From positions 1 through 21,387 of the forward strand of contig CALFYQ010000088.1 of the NCBI GenBank assembly GCA_937952085.1: 21,387 nt of DNA. Reading direction: 5' to 3'. Shown piece after piece: positions 14,752 to 21,387 of the stretch (position 1 is its first letter; the number at the start of each line of letters is the position of its first letter). The stretch comes from an uncultured Paracoccaceae bacterium (lineage in GTDB: Bacteria > Pseudomonadota > Alphaproteobacteria > Rhodobacterales > Rhodobacteraceae). Both the position numbers and the translations under genes were made by a program. The notes under the pieces were generated by a model that saw nothing but the letters and a program-made list of their open reading frames with translations, had not been told where the DNA came from and did no database searches.

Positions 14752-15674
14752 TGTTCATCGACCCCCATGCGCACATGATCTCGCGCACCACGGACGATTA
14801 CGAGGCGATGGCGGCGTCGGGCGTGGTCGCGCTGATCGAGCCCGCCTTCTGGCTCGGCCAGCCGCGCACCTATGTCGGCACCTATGTCGACTATCTCTCG
14901 ACCATCGTCGGCTGGGAGCGGTTCCGCGCCGGCCAGTTCGGCATCCGCCACTATTGCACCGTCGGCCTCAACTCGAAGGAGGCGAACAACGAGGAACTGG
15001 CCGAGGGCGTCATGGAATGGCTGCCCCGCTTCGCCCTCAAGGAGGGCGTCGTCGCCATCGGCGAGATCGGCTACGACGAGCAGACCGAGCTCGAGGACCG
15101 CTATTTCCGTCTGCAACTGACGCTGGCGAAGGAGCTTCACCTCCCGGTCATGGTCCACACCCCGCACCGGGACAAGAAGCGCGGCACGTCCCGCTCGATG
15201 GATGTCTGCGAGGAGATGGGCGTCTCCCCCTCGATGGTGGTGATCGACCACAACAACGAGGAGACGGTCGGCGAGGTCTTGCAGCGCGGCTACTGGGCCG
15301 GCTTCTCGATCTACCCCTCCACCAAGATGGGCAACGCCCGGATGGTGGAGATCCTGAAACGCTACGGCTCCGAGAGGATCATCGTCGACAGCGCCTGCGA
15401 CTGGGGCATCTCGGACCCGCTCGGCGTCGCCAAGACGGCGCAGCTCGCGCTCGAAAGCGGCGTGCCGGAGGAAAGCGTGCGCCTCGCCTGCTACGGCAAC
15501 GCGCTCGCAGCCTACGGCCAGTCCGGCCAGATGAAGGAATCCGACTGGCTGGACCCGCCGGCGATCGACCAGCGCACGCTTTTCGAGGGCAACTCGATCC
15601 TTCGCGGCGGGCGCGACCCGGTGATCCAGGAGCCGGGAACGGTCGGCCGGCGGGCCGGACTGCTGATCGAGTAG
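14748..15674 (+). CDS. eboB: EboB: TatD-family metal-dependent hydrolase
   Basis: Amidohydrolase-fold TIM barrel of the TatD family, 308 residues. Metal ligands are visible in order: HAH (H7, H9), E106 in GEIGYD, H137 in MVHTPHRD, H168 in IDHNNEE and D214 in IIVDSACDWG. The last motif differs from the TDSP of ordinary TatD DNases and matches the Ebo subgroup. Substrate is unknown; ebo-type TatD proteins are not shown to be nucleases. It begins at ATG 14748 (a second ATG follows directly at 14751) overlapping eboA by 4 nt, and ends 34 nt before the convergent hemH. The companions eboC (UbiA prenyltransferase), eboD (dehydroquinate-synthase-like) and eboE (sugar-isomerase-like) are not here. 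Confidence 0.88.
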   Translation: MMFIDPHAHMISRTTDDYEAMAASGVVALIEPAFWLGQPRTYVGTYVDYLSTIVGWERFRAGQFGIRHYCTVGLNSKEANNEELAEGVMEWLPRFALKEGVVAIGEIGYDEQTELEDRYFRLQLTLAKELHLPVMVHTPHRDKKRGTSRSMDVCEEMGVSPSMVVIDHNNEETVGEVLQRGYWAGFSIYPSTKMGNARMVEILKRYGSERIIVDSACDWGISDPLGVAKTAQLALESGVPEESVRLACYGNALAAYGQSGQMKESDWLDPPAIDQRTLFEGNSILRGGRDPVIQEPGTVGRRAGLLIE

Positions 15675-15708
15675 AGGCCGCAGGCGGGCGCGCCGGAGCG
15701 GCCGCGCC

Positions 15709-16761
15709 CTAACCCACCCAGCCGGTCAGCTCGACCTTCAGGATCGCCTCCATCATGTCGACATGCGCCTCGTCGTCATTGAGGCAGGGGATGTAGTCGA
15801 ACCGCTCGCCGCCGGCATGGAGAAAGGCCTCGCGGATCTCCTCGTTGATCTCTTCAAGCGTCTCGACGCAATCGGCCGAAAAGCCGGGGGCGATCACGGC
15901 GATGCGCTTCTTCCCCGCCTTCGCCAGCTCCGCCACCTTCTCCACGGTGTAGGGCTTCAGCCATTCCTTCGGCCCGAAGCGGGACTGGAAGCTGGTGACG
16001 AGCGCCTCCTCCCCCCAGCCGAGCCGGGCGCGCAGGAGCCGCGTCGTCGCATGGCAATGGCAGTGATAGGGGTCGCCCTTCTCGAGATATTCCCGCGGCA
16101 ACCCGTGATAGGAGGCGACCAGAACCTCCGGCCGCTCCGGCAGCGCCGCATAGGCGCGCTCCACCGAGGCGGCGAGCGCGTCGAGATAGAGCGGGTGGTC
16201 GTAATAGGCGGCGACGGTGCGAAAGGCCGGCTGCCAGCGCATCTTCATCAGTTGGCGGAACGCCTGGTCGTTCGCCGTGGCGGTCGTGGTGGCCGAATAT
16301 TGCGGGTAGAGCGGGAAAAAGACGATTCGGTCGCAGCCTTTCGCCTTCAGCTCCTCGATCTTCGAGCCGGTGGAGGGATCGCCGTAGCGCATGCAGAAAT
16401 CGACGACGACCTGATCGCCGTAGAGCGCCCCGAGCCGCGCCGCCACCTTCTCGGTCTGCGCCCGCGTAACGGTTCGGAGCGGGCTTTCGTTCTTCTCCCG
16501 GTTCCAGATCGAGGCGTAGGCCTTGCCGGATTTCTGCGGCCGCGTCGTCAGGATGAATAGGTGGAGGATCGGCTTCCAGAGCCAGCGGGGCGCCTCGATC
16601 ACCCGCGGGTCGGATAGGAACTCGCCGAGATAGCGCTTCATGTTGGCGTAGTCGGTCCCGTTCGGGGTGCCGAGATTGACGATGAGGACGCCGGTCTTCC
16701 GCTTCGGGATCGGCGGGTGCCCCGCCGGCGCATGGGCGGGACGCCCGGCCTCGTCATTCAT
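15709..16761 (-). CDS. hemH: Ferrochelatase
   Basis: Inserts Fe2+ into protoporphyrin IX in the last step of protohaem synthesis, at the cytoplasmic membrane surface. The 350 residues include GVLIVNLGTPNGTD near the N-terminus, the catalytic histidine in VASYHGLPREYLEKGDPYHCH, the FQSRFGPKEWLKPYT stretch, and the conserved acidic motif SADCVETLEEI with the catalytic glutamate. The cysteine-containing YHCHCHATTRLL follows the pattern common in alphaproteobacterial HemH. I place the start at ATG 16761, with GAGGAG about 6 nt upstream; an earlier in-frame ATG at 16815 would overlap the preceding gene. It lies 50 nt downstream of the NDUFAF5-like gene in the same direction and could be co-transcribed with it. 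Confidence 0.96.
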   Translation of the reverse strand: MNDEAGRPAHAPAGHPPIPKRKTGVLIVNLGTPNGTDYANMKRYLGEFLSDPRVIEAPRWLWKPILHLFILTTRPQKSGKAYASIWNREKNESPLRTVTRAQTEKVAARLGALYGDQVVVDFCMRYGDPSTGSKIEELKAKGCDRIVFFPLYPQYSATTTATANDQAFRQLMKMRWQPAFRTVAAYYDHPLYLDALAASVERAYAALPERPEVLVASYHGLPREYLEKGDPYHCHCHATTRLLRARLGWGEEALVTSFQSRFGPKEWLKPYTVEKVAELAKAGKKRIAVIAPGFSADCVETLEEINEEIREAFLHAGGERFDYIPCLNDDEAHVDMMEAILKVELTGWVG

Positions 16762-16811
16762 CGCTCGCTCCTCGCCTTGCGGCGGCCAAACTAGTCCCTG
16801 ATCGGGCAGGA

Positions 16812-17741
16812 TCAAAGCCGCCGGGGCGACTGGTCGCGGAGCGGCCGTTCCTCGGCGCCCAGCGCCTCGGCGAGGCGGTGCGTGGCGGAGCCCGGCCGCT
16901 TCGGCTCCGGCTGCCCCGGCGCCGGCGCCCAGCCGGCGAGAAAGACGATCTCGAAGGTCGCGTTCACGCGCCCGTCCGGCCGCCCGAAATGCCTTGCGTA
17001 GAGCTCCGCCGCGCGGAGGAGCGTGGCGCGGCGGGTGAAGCCGCGCCGCCGCTCGGCGAGCGGGTTCGCCTCGCCCATCGCACGAAGGTCCCGCATCAGG
17101 TGGAACGGCGTCTCGTAGGCGACGTCGAACCGGTCGACATCGGCCACCGGCATCGCGAAGCCGGCGCGCTGGAGAAGCGCCCCGGCGTCGCGGATCTCCG
17201 CCATCGGGGCCACGCGAGGCGAGAGGCCGCCCTCGACCTCCGCCTCCGCCTCGGCGAGCGCGGCGCGCAACTCGAAGAGCGTCCGCCCGCCGTAAAGCGC
17301 GGCGAGGAGGAGCCCATCCGGCTTGAGCGAGAGGCGAAGCTGGGTGAGGACGCCGACCGGGTCGTTCGCGCGGTGGAGCGTGAGGCCGGAGACGACGAGA
17401 TCGAACGGCCCCGCCTCCACCGGCGGCGCTTCCTCCTGCGCCGCCAGCGTCTCGGCCTCGGGCGCGGCGGCGGCGGCGAGCGCGGCGAGGGCCGGCGCCG
17501 GCTCGGTCTGCGCCAGCCGCTCGCCCCCGGCTCGGCCCCTCAGGGCCGCGGCGAAGCGGCCGAACCCGGCGCCATGGATGAGCGCCGACGGGAAGGGCCG
17601 GGCGACATCGGCGAGCCGCTCCGCCACCCCGCCCGCCGCGCGTTCGACCAGGAACGTCGCGCCCGCCCCCTCCGGTTGAGAGAGCGTCTTCGCGAGTTGC
17701 CCCGCGCGCGCTAGTCTGACGCCATGGTCGAAGAGTTGCAT
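16812..17741 (-). CDS. NDUFAF5-like methyltransferase-fold protein
   Basis: SAM-dependent methyltransferase-fold protein of 309 residues resembling the bacterial relatives of mitochondrial NDUFAF5, a complex I assembly factor that hydroxylates an arginine of the NDUFS7 subunit. Family-like parts are FDLVVSGLTLHRANDPVGVL (113-132), LKPDGLLLAALYGGRTLFELR (139-159), LSPRVAPMAEIRDAGALLQRAGF (173-195) and RATLLRAAELYARHFGRPDGRV (238-259). The usual SAM-binding motif I (D-x-G-x-G) is weak and reads ALIHGAGFGRF (53-63). BioC-like annotation is an alternative, but no biotin genes are nearby. The start is set at ATG 17741 (MQLFDHGVRLAR), the first plausible one; the frame is open far upstream only as an antisense shadow of comF. 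Its 5' end overlaps the divergent comF start by 18 bp if both starts are right. The C-terminus (272-309) is low complexity. Confidence 0.82.
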   Translation of the reverse strand: MQLFDHGVRLARAGQLAKTLSQPEGAGATFLVERAAGGVAERLADVARPFPSALIHGAGFGRFAAALRGRAGGERLAQTEPAPALAALAAAAAPEAETLAAQEEAPPVEAGPFDLVVSGLTLHRANDPVGVLTQLRLSLKPDGLLLAALYGGRTLFELRAALAEAEAEVEGGLSPRVAPMAEIRDAGALLQRAGFAMPVADVDRFDVAYETPFHLMRDLRAMGEANPLAERRRGFTRRATLLRAAELYARHFGRPDGRVNATFEIVFLAGWAPAPGQPEPKRPGSATHRLAEALGAEERPLRDQSPRRL

Positions 17742-18533
17742 GGCGCCGCCTACCAAGCCCCCGCCGCCGGGCGCAAGCGCCCGCTCGCGCTCTGGGGCGC
17801 GCGGTTGCGCGATCTGGTCTGGCCGCCGGCCTGCGCCGCCTGCCGCGCGCCGGTGGCGGAGGCGGGCGGCCTCTGCGCCGCCTGCTGGGGCGAGCTTCGC
17901 CTCGTCGCGCCGCCCTCCTGCCGGCTTTGCGGCCAGCCGCTCGATCTCGGCGGGCCGGATGCGGTTTGCGACGCCTGCCACCACGCGCCCCCCGCCTGGG
18001 CCGAAGGGGCCGCGGCCGCCGTCTATGACGGGACCGCGCGCCGGCTCGTCCTCGGCCTCAAGCACGGCGACAGGCTCGATGTCGCGGCGCTCGGCGCGCG
18101 CTGGTTGGCGGCGGCGGATGGCGGAAGGGGCGCCCGGCTTCTGGCCGAAGCCGATCTCGTCGCGCCGCCGCCGCTCCATTGGCGACGGATGGTGAAGCGC
18201 CGCTTCAATCAGGCGGGCGAATTGGCGCGCGCGCTGTGCCGGCAGGGCGGCAAACCGGCCGCCTTCGCGCCGGACCTCCTCCGCCGGCTCCGCGCCACGC
18301 CGAGCCAGGAAGGCCGGAACCGGCGGGAACGGCACGAAAACGTCTCCGGCGCCTTCGCGGTCCGCGGCCGCTGGACGGGCCGCGTCATGGGCGCCCGCGT
18401 CCTCCTCGTTGACGACGTGCTCACGACGGGCGCCACGCTTTCGGCCTGCGCCGAGGCCTGCCGCGCCGCCGGCGCCGCGGATGTGACCGTTCTCGCCCTC
18501 GCGCGGGTTGCCCGCGAATCGGCCGACGCCTAG
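17724..18533 (+). CDS. comF: ComF family protein (double zinc finger plus phosphoribosyltransferase domain)
   Basis: ComF/GntX-family protein of 269 residues, linked in other bacteria to DNA uptake and DNA repair. Two zinc-binding quartets are visible, C37/C40/C51/C54 and C66/C69/C82/C85. After these come KRRFNQAGELARAL (158-171) and the type I phosphoribosyltransferase PRPP loop VLLVDDVLTTGATLSAC (226-242). The ATG at 17724 lacks a clear ribosome-binding site and gives about 30 residues before the usual start of homology (LVWPPACAAC). A later non-ATG start, such as a TTG near 17800, is possible and would remove the overlap with the divergent methyltransferase-fold gene. It heads a plus-strand run with grxC (26 nt on) and the nitrilase gene. 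Expression of other competence genes cannot be judged from this window. Confidence 0.9.
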   Translation: MVEELHGAAYQAPAAGRKRPLALWGARLRDLVWPPACAACRAPVAEAGGLCAACWGELRLVAPPSCRLCGQPLDLGGPDAVCDACHHAPPAWAEGAAAAVYDGTARRLVLGLKHGDRLDVAALGARWLAAADGGRGARLLAEADLVAPPPLHWRRMVKRRFNQAGELARALCRQGGKPAAFAPDLLRRLRATPSQEGRNRRERHENVSGAFAVRGRWTGRVMGARVLLVDDVLTTGATLSACAEACRAAGAADVTVLALARVARESADA

Positions 18534-18559
18534 ATGATGGGTTTCCGCACGGAGGCCCC

Positions 18560-18817
18560 ATGAAGCGCGTCGAGATCTACACCACCCCGATCTGCGGCTA
18601 TTGCCGGATGGCGAAGCGCCTCCTGGAGACCAAGGGCGTCGCCTATGACGAGATCGACGTGATGTCGAACCCGGCGAAGCGGGACGAGATGACCCGCCGC
18701 GCGAAGGGCGGCTACACCGTGCCGCAGATCTTCGTCGGCGGCGCCCATGTCGGCGGCTGCGACGACCTTTACGCCCTCGAACGGGCGGGCAAGCTCGACG
18801 CCCTGCTCGCGGCCTGA
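18560..18817 (+). CDS. grxC: Glutaredoxin 3
   Basis: Small cytoplasmic dithiol glutaredoxin that reduces disulfides and glutathione-mixed disulfides with electrons from glutathione. The 85 residues are the normal length. The active site is CGYC (12-15), a variant of the usual CPYC. The cis-proline motif TVPQIF and the glutathione-binding GGCDDL are in place. It starts 26 nt after comF and ends 2 nt before the nitrilase gene, so the latter two are almost certainly co-transcribed. Confidence 0.96.
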   Translation: MKRVEIYTTPICGYCRMAKRLLETKGVAYDEIDVMSNPAKRDEMTRRAKGGYTVPQIFVGGAHVGGCDDLYALERAGKLDALLAA

Positions 18818-18819
18818 GC

Positions 18820-19659
18820 ATGGCGACGCTCCGCGCGGCGCTGGTCCAGCTGAGCTCGGGGGACGATCCGGCGGCGAATCTCCCGGTGACGGCGGCGCGA
18901 ATCCGCGAGGCGGCGGCGGGCGGCGCTAAGCTGATCGCGACGCCGGAAGTGACCAACCTGGTCTCGATGAACCGGGCGCGGCAGCGCGCGCTCCTTCGCT
19001 CCGAGTCGGAGGACGAGACGCTCGCCGCGCTCCGGGCGTTGGCGGCCGAGCTCGACATCTGGCTCCTGATCGGCTCCCTCGCGCTCTCGGGGGAGAGCCC
19101 GGACGGGCGCTTCGTCAACCGCTCCTTCCTTGTCGGGCCGGACGGCGCGGTGGCGGCGAAATACGACAAGATCCACATGTTCGACGCCAACCCGGCGACC
19201 GGCGAGCGCTATCGCGAAAGCTCGGGCTACCGGCCGGGCGAGCGGGCGGTGACGGCGGGCGCGCCCTTCGGGCGGATCGGCCTGACGATCTGCTACGACA
19301 TGCGCTTTCCCGAGCTCTATCTCCGCCTCGCGCGGGCGGGGGCGTCGATCCTCACTGTTCCCTCCGCCTTCACCCGCCCGACCGGCGCGGCGCATTGGGA
19401 GGCGCTGCTCCGCGCCCGGGCGATCGAGACGGGCTGCTTCGTCCTCGCCCCGGCGCAATGCGGGCGGCACGCCGCCGTTGAAGGGCCCGCGCGGGAAACC
19501 TGGGGCCATTCGCTGATCGTCGCGCCCTGGGGCGAGATTCTGGCCGATGGCGGGGAGGCGCCGGGCGTCGTTTTCGCCGATCTCGACCTCGGCGCGGTGG
19601 CCGCGGCGCGGAGCCGCGTGCCTTCGCTCCTCGGCGCGCGCGTCTTCACCGGGCCTTGA
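18820..19659 (+). CDS. Carbon-nitrogen hydrolase (Nit1-like amidase)
   Basis: Nitrilase-superfamily enzyme of 279 residues. The Glu-Lys-Cys triad is present: E43 in ATPEV, K117 in YDKIHMFD and C158 in LTICYDMRFPE. The sequence resembles the Nit1/Nit2 branch. Nit1 homologues hydrolyse deaminated glutathione, a side product of transaminases, and the adjacent glutaredoxin gene fits a glutathione-related repair role. Omega-amidase (Nit2) is the main alternative. It begins 2 nt after the grxC stop codon and is followed by an inverted repeat and a marR gene. No signal peptide is seen, so it is cytoplasmic. Confidence 0.92.
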   Translation: MATLRAALVQLSSGDDPAANLPVTAARIREAAAGGAKLIATPEVTNLVSMNRARQRALLRSESEDETLAALRALAAELDIWLLIGSLALSGESPDGRFVNRSFLVGPDGAVAAKYDKIHMFDANPATGERYRESSGYRPGERAVTAGAPFGRIGLTICYDMRFPELYLRLARAGASILTVPSAFTRPTGAAHWEALLRARAIETGCFVLAPAQCGRHAAVEGPARETWGHSLIVAPWGEILADGGEAPGVVFADLDLGAVAAARSRVPSLLGARVFTGP

Positions 19660-19667
19660 CGCGCGGG

Positions 19668-19690
19668 CCTTCGGCCGTTCTACCCGAAGG
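19668..19690. other. Inverted repeat between nitrilase and marR genes
   Basis: CCTTCGG (19668-19674) and CCGAAGG (19684-19690) form a 7-bp perfect stem with a 9-nt spacer, 8 nt after the nitrilase stop and just before the marR ribosome-binding site (GAGGAGG). It could be a weak terminator or a MarR autoregulatory operator; the sequence alone does not decide. Confidence 0.4.
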
Positions 19691-19702
19691 TGAGGAGGGG
19701 AC

Positions 19703-20212
19703 ATGCGCGCGATCGACGATCCCATCACCTTCACGGTCCTGACCGAGATCCGCGCGATCGAGCAGCTTGCGGAGCAGCGAATGCAGCGCGCGTTGCCGGA
19801 CGGGCTCGAGCTTTCCCAGTTCGCCGTGCTCAACCATTTCTCGCATCTCGGCGGCGAAAAGCACCCGGCGCAGCTCGCGAAAGTGTTTCAACTCACCCGC
19901 GCGGCGATGACCAACACGATCCAGCGGCTGGAGGCGGCGGGCTATGTGCGGGTGCGGCCGGATGCGAAAGACCGACGGCGGAAACTGGTCTCGCTGACGG
20001 CGGAAGGCCTCGCGATCCGCAACCGGGCGGTCGAGGCGCTGGCCCCGGTCTTCGCGGAAATCGGCGCCGGCGTCGGCCCGGACCGGCTCCGCACCGCGCT
20101 TCCGGCGCTTCGGGATCTCAGGATGCACCTTTCCGCCTCGTCGCGGCCGGTCGCGCGCCACGCGGCGCCGCTGCGTCAGGCGGCGGCGATGCGGCGCCGC
20201 GGCAAGGCCTGA
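19703..20212 (+). CDS. MarR-family transcriptional regulator
   Basis: Winged helix-turn-helix regulator of 169 residues. The recognition helix region is AQLAKVFQLTRAAMTNTIQRLEAAGYVRV (57-85), and the beta wing is DAKDRRRKLVSLT (87-99), with the characteristic D-x-R pattern. MarR proteins are dimers that usually repress nearby genes and release DNA on binding small phenolic or lipophilic ligands. The ATG at 19703 follows GAGGAGG. The C-terminal tail after about 150 is basic and probably disordered. It lies 43 nt after the nitrilase gene and 232 nt before the acyl carrier protein gene, so its target could be itself, the nitrilase run or the sphingolipid genes. Confidence 0.94.
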   Translation: MRAIDDPITFTVLTEIRAIEQLAEQRMQRALPDGLELSQFAVLNHFSHLGGEKHPAQLAKVFQLTRAAMTNTIQRLEAAGYVRVRPDAKDRRRKLVSLTAEGLAIRNRAVEALAPVFAEIGAGVGPDRLRTALPALRDLRMHLSASSRPVARHAAPLRQAAAMRRRGKA

Positions 20213-20444
20213 AACGCCACGCCGGACGCCGCGACCCATCGCTCTCCAATCGCAGAAAAGTTACAGCCTGCAAGACTTGTGATGCAATGCAGCGATGCAC
20301 CTTTAAATTTCTGTCGCTTCGTATCATCTTCAGCGTTCCGAGAGTGGGAAATCCCCGAAGCGCCGCACAGAAGCGTGGACGAGGCTCACACCGACGGGAA
20401 CGAAAAGGCCGCGCAAGCGGTATAGGGACAGTAACGGGACGCGT
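20213..20444 (+). promoter_or_regulatory. AT-richer leader region before the sphingolipid ACP gene
   Basis: This is the longest non-coding stretch in the window. Between about 20250 and 20345 the base composition is clearly less GC-rich than elsewhere, which suggests a promoter. A possible but poor sigma-70-like pair is TTGTGA (20277-20282) and TTTAAA (20302-20307), with a 19-nt spacer. The repeated GATGCA words at 20281 and 20294 are noted without interpretation. No start codon with a strong ribosome-binding site or family-like peptide was seen within it. Confidence 0.4.
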
Positions 20445-20696
20445 ATGGCGACGTTGGAATCCGTGCAGGATGACATCATCCGGCTGCTTGGGCAGAAGGT
20501 CGAGGGGGACCAGAAGCTCGGGCCGGACACGAATATCGTCTCCGACACGGGGCTCGACTCGGTCAGCGTCATGGATTTCGTCTTCGAACTCGAAGACGAG
20601 TTCGGGATCACGGTTCCCCTGGACCGGATTTCGGACGTCAAGACGGTGAGGCAGCTCGCCGAGGCGATTCATGAGCTGATCCTGCAAAACGCCTGA
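20445..20696 (+). CDS. Acyl carrier protein dedicated to sphingolipid synthesis
   Basis: Acidic 83-residue acyl carrier protein. The phosphopantetheine attachment serine is S39 in DTGLDSVSVMDF, followed by the helix II pattern FELEDEFGITVP. It is not the housekeeping AcpP, whose motif is DSLD, and no fab genes are nearby. In sphingolipid-making alphaproteobacteria such as Caulobacter, a specialised acyl carrier protein gene sits beside serine palmitoyltransferase, and here spt follows by 27 nt. Its likely job is to hand a long-chain acyl group to that enzyme. The ribosome-binding site before ATG 20445 is weak (GGGAC). Confidence 0.92.
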   Translation: MATLESVQDDIIRLLGQKVEGDQKLGPDTNIVSDTGLDSVSVMDFVFELEDEFGITVPLDRISDVKTVRQLAEAIHELILQNA

Positions 20697-20723
20697 CGCG
20701 TTCGAGGGACAGAGGTGTAGGTC

Positions 20724-21387
20724 TTGAGCATCGAAGAGAAGGCGCAGGCCGTTCAGAAGGCTTTCGGCGCGCTTAAGGCGCTGGGGCGCGACCCGACGCG
20801 GCTCGAATTCGACGAGGTGATCTCGCCGACCGAAGCCGTGCTCGAAGGCCGCCGGACGACGCTGCTCGGCACCAACAACTATCTCGGCATGACCTTCGAC
20901 GCCGCCTGCGTGGCGGAGGCGAAGGCGGCCATCGACCGGTTCGGCACCGGCACCACCGGCTCGCGCATCGCGAACGGGACCTATGAGCTCCACAAGGCGC
21001 TCGAGGCCCGCGTCGCCGCCTTCTACGGCAAGAAGTGCGCCGTGGTGTTCTCCACCGGCTACGCGGCCAATCTCGGCTCGATCTCGGCGCTCGCCCAGCA
21101 TGGCGACTACCTCCTGATCGACGCCGACAGCCACGCCTCGATCTATGACGCCTGCAAGCTCTCGGACGCCGAGGTGATCCGCTTCCGGCACAACAACCCG
21201 GAAGACCTGGCGAAAAAGCTCGAGCGGCTGAAGGACAAGCCGGGCGACAAGCTCGTCGTCACCGAAGGTATCTACTCGATGCTGGGGGATACCGCGCCCC
21301 TCGCCGAAATCGCCGCGGTGAAGAAGGAATACGGCGCCTACCTTATGGTCGACGAGGCGCACTCGCTTGGCGTGCTCGGCGACAAGG
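20724..21387 (+). CDS. spt: Serine palmitoyltransferase, 3' end cut by window edge
   Basis: PLP-dependent alpha-oxoamine synthase that condenses serine with a long-chain acyl thioester to 3-ketosphinganine, the first step of sphingolipid synthesis. The first 221 codons are present (full length about 400). Visible motifs are GTNNYLG (49-55), GTGTTGSRIANGT (74-86), STGYAAN (110-116), DADSHASIYD, VVTEGIYSMLGD and VDEAHSLGVLG with D210 and H213. The PLP lysine lies beyond the edge. The start is TTG at 20724: an in-frame TAG at 20718-20720 excludes any earlier start, GAGG at 20712-20715 has 8-nt spacing, and the next ATG falls inside conserved sequence. Glycine acyltransferase (KBL) and ALAS are the related alternatives, but the adjacent acyl carrier protein and the motif wording favour SPT. 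Confidence 0.92.
   Translation, partial: MSIEEKAQAVQKAFGALKALGRDPTRLEFDEVISPTEAVLEGRRTTLLGTNNYLGMTFDAACVAEAKAAIDRFGTGTTGSRIANGTYELHKALEARVAAFYGKKCAVVFSTGYAANLGSISALAQHGDYLLIDADSHASIYDACKLSDAEVIRFRHNNPEDLAKKLERLKDKPGDKLVVTEGIYSMLGDTAPLAEIAAVKKEYGAYLMVDEAHSLGVLGDK

Noticed and set aside
15676..15703. Possible terminator between eboB and hemH (GGCCGC...GCGGCC)
   Set aside because: A 6-bp stem with a 16-nt loop and no T-tract is too weak at this base composition.
17742..19190. Upstream extension of the methyltransferase-fold frame
   Set aside because: It lies antisense to comF, grxC and the nitrilase gene and reads as low-complexity sequence.
20118..21362. 414-codon minus-strand frame over acp and spt
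   Set aside because: It is antisense to two genes with unmistakable family motifs.

Overview
The window is uniformly GC-rich (about 70% by eye), densely coded and lacks mobile elements, CRISPR arrays and RNA genes. The gene families and the block [NDUFAF5-like methyltransferase | comF - grxC - nitrilase] suggest an alphaproteobacterium, most likely of the Rhodobacterales/Rhodobacteraceae type. This placement is inferred from gene content and not from a marker tree. The longest stretch without a gene is 232 bases (20213-20444).

Left edge to 3.0 kb: a long unrecognised gene runs off the left edge on the minus strand. It is divergent from a two-gene, 4-nt-overlapping neuC-neuA pair (hydrolysing UDP-sugar 2-epimerase, CMP-nonulosonate cytidylyltransferase), which makes activated sialic-acid-like sugars for the cell surface. 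The condensing enzyme NeuB is not in the window.

3.0-12.4 kb is the most interesting part. A minus-strand operon runs binding protein -> livG -> livF -> livH -> livM -> iron-dependent alcohol dehydrogenase. Its livM is a single reading frame that continues into a complete alpha/beta hydrolase with an intact Ser-Asp-His triad. Divergent from the operon is a LuxR-type regulator with every canonical AHL-pocket residue, but no luxI is visible. The 117-bp gap between them holds a 20-bp imperfect palindrome of the form NNCT-N12-AGNN, the classic lux-box pattern. A full-length amidase follows tail-to-tail with luxR. I read this as a signal-responsive import-and-hydrolyse module: binding protein and permease capture a small molecule, the fused hydrolase acts on it at the inner face of the membrane, and the amidase and alcohol dehydrogenase may process the products. 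The ligand and substrate are unknown.

12.5-15.7 kb: a reduced ebo set, with eboF divergent from eboA-eboB. The usual companions eboC, eboD and eboE are absent here. An 8-bp perfect inverted repeat lies between the divergent starts.

15.7-20.2 kb: housekeeping genes. On the minus strand are ferrochelatase (hemH) and an NDUFAF5-like methyltransferase-fold protein. On the plus strand are comF, glutaredoxin 3, a nitrilase-superfamily amidase (Nit1-like, possibly glutathione repair) and a MarR regulator.

20.2-21.4 kb: an AT-richer leader precedes an acyl carrier protein gene and the first two thirds or less of a serine palmitoyltransferase gene. This is the start of a bacterial sphingolipid locus, cut by the right edge.
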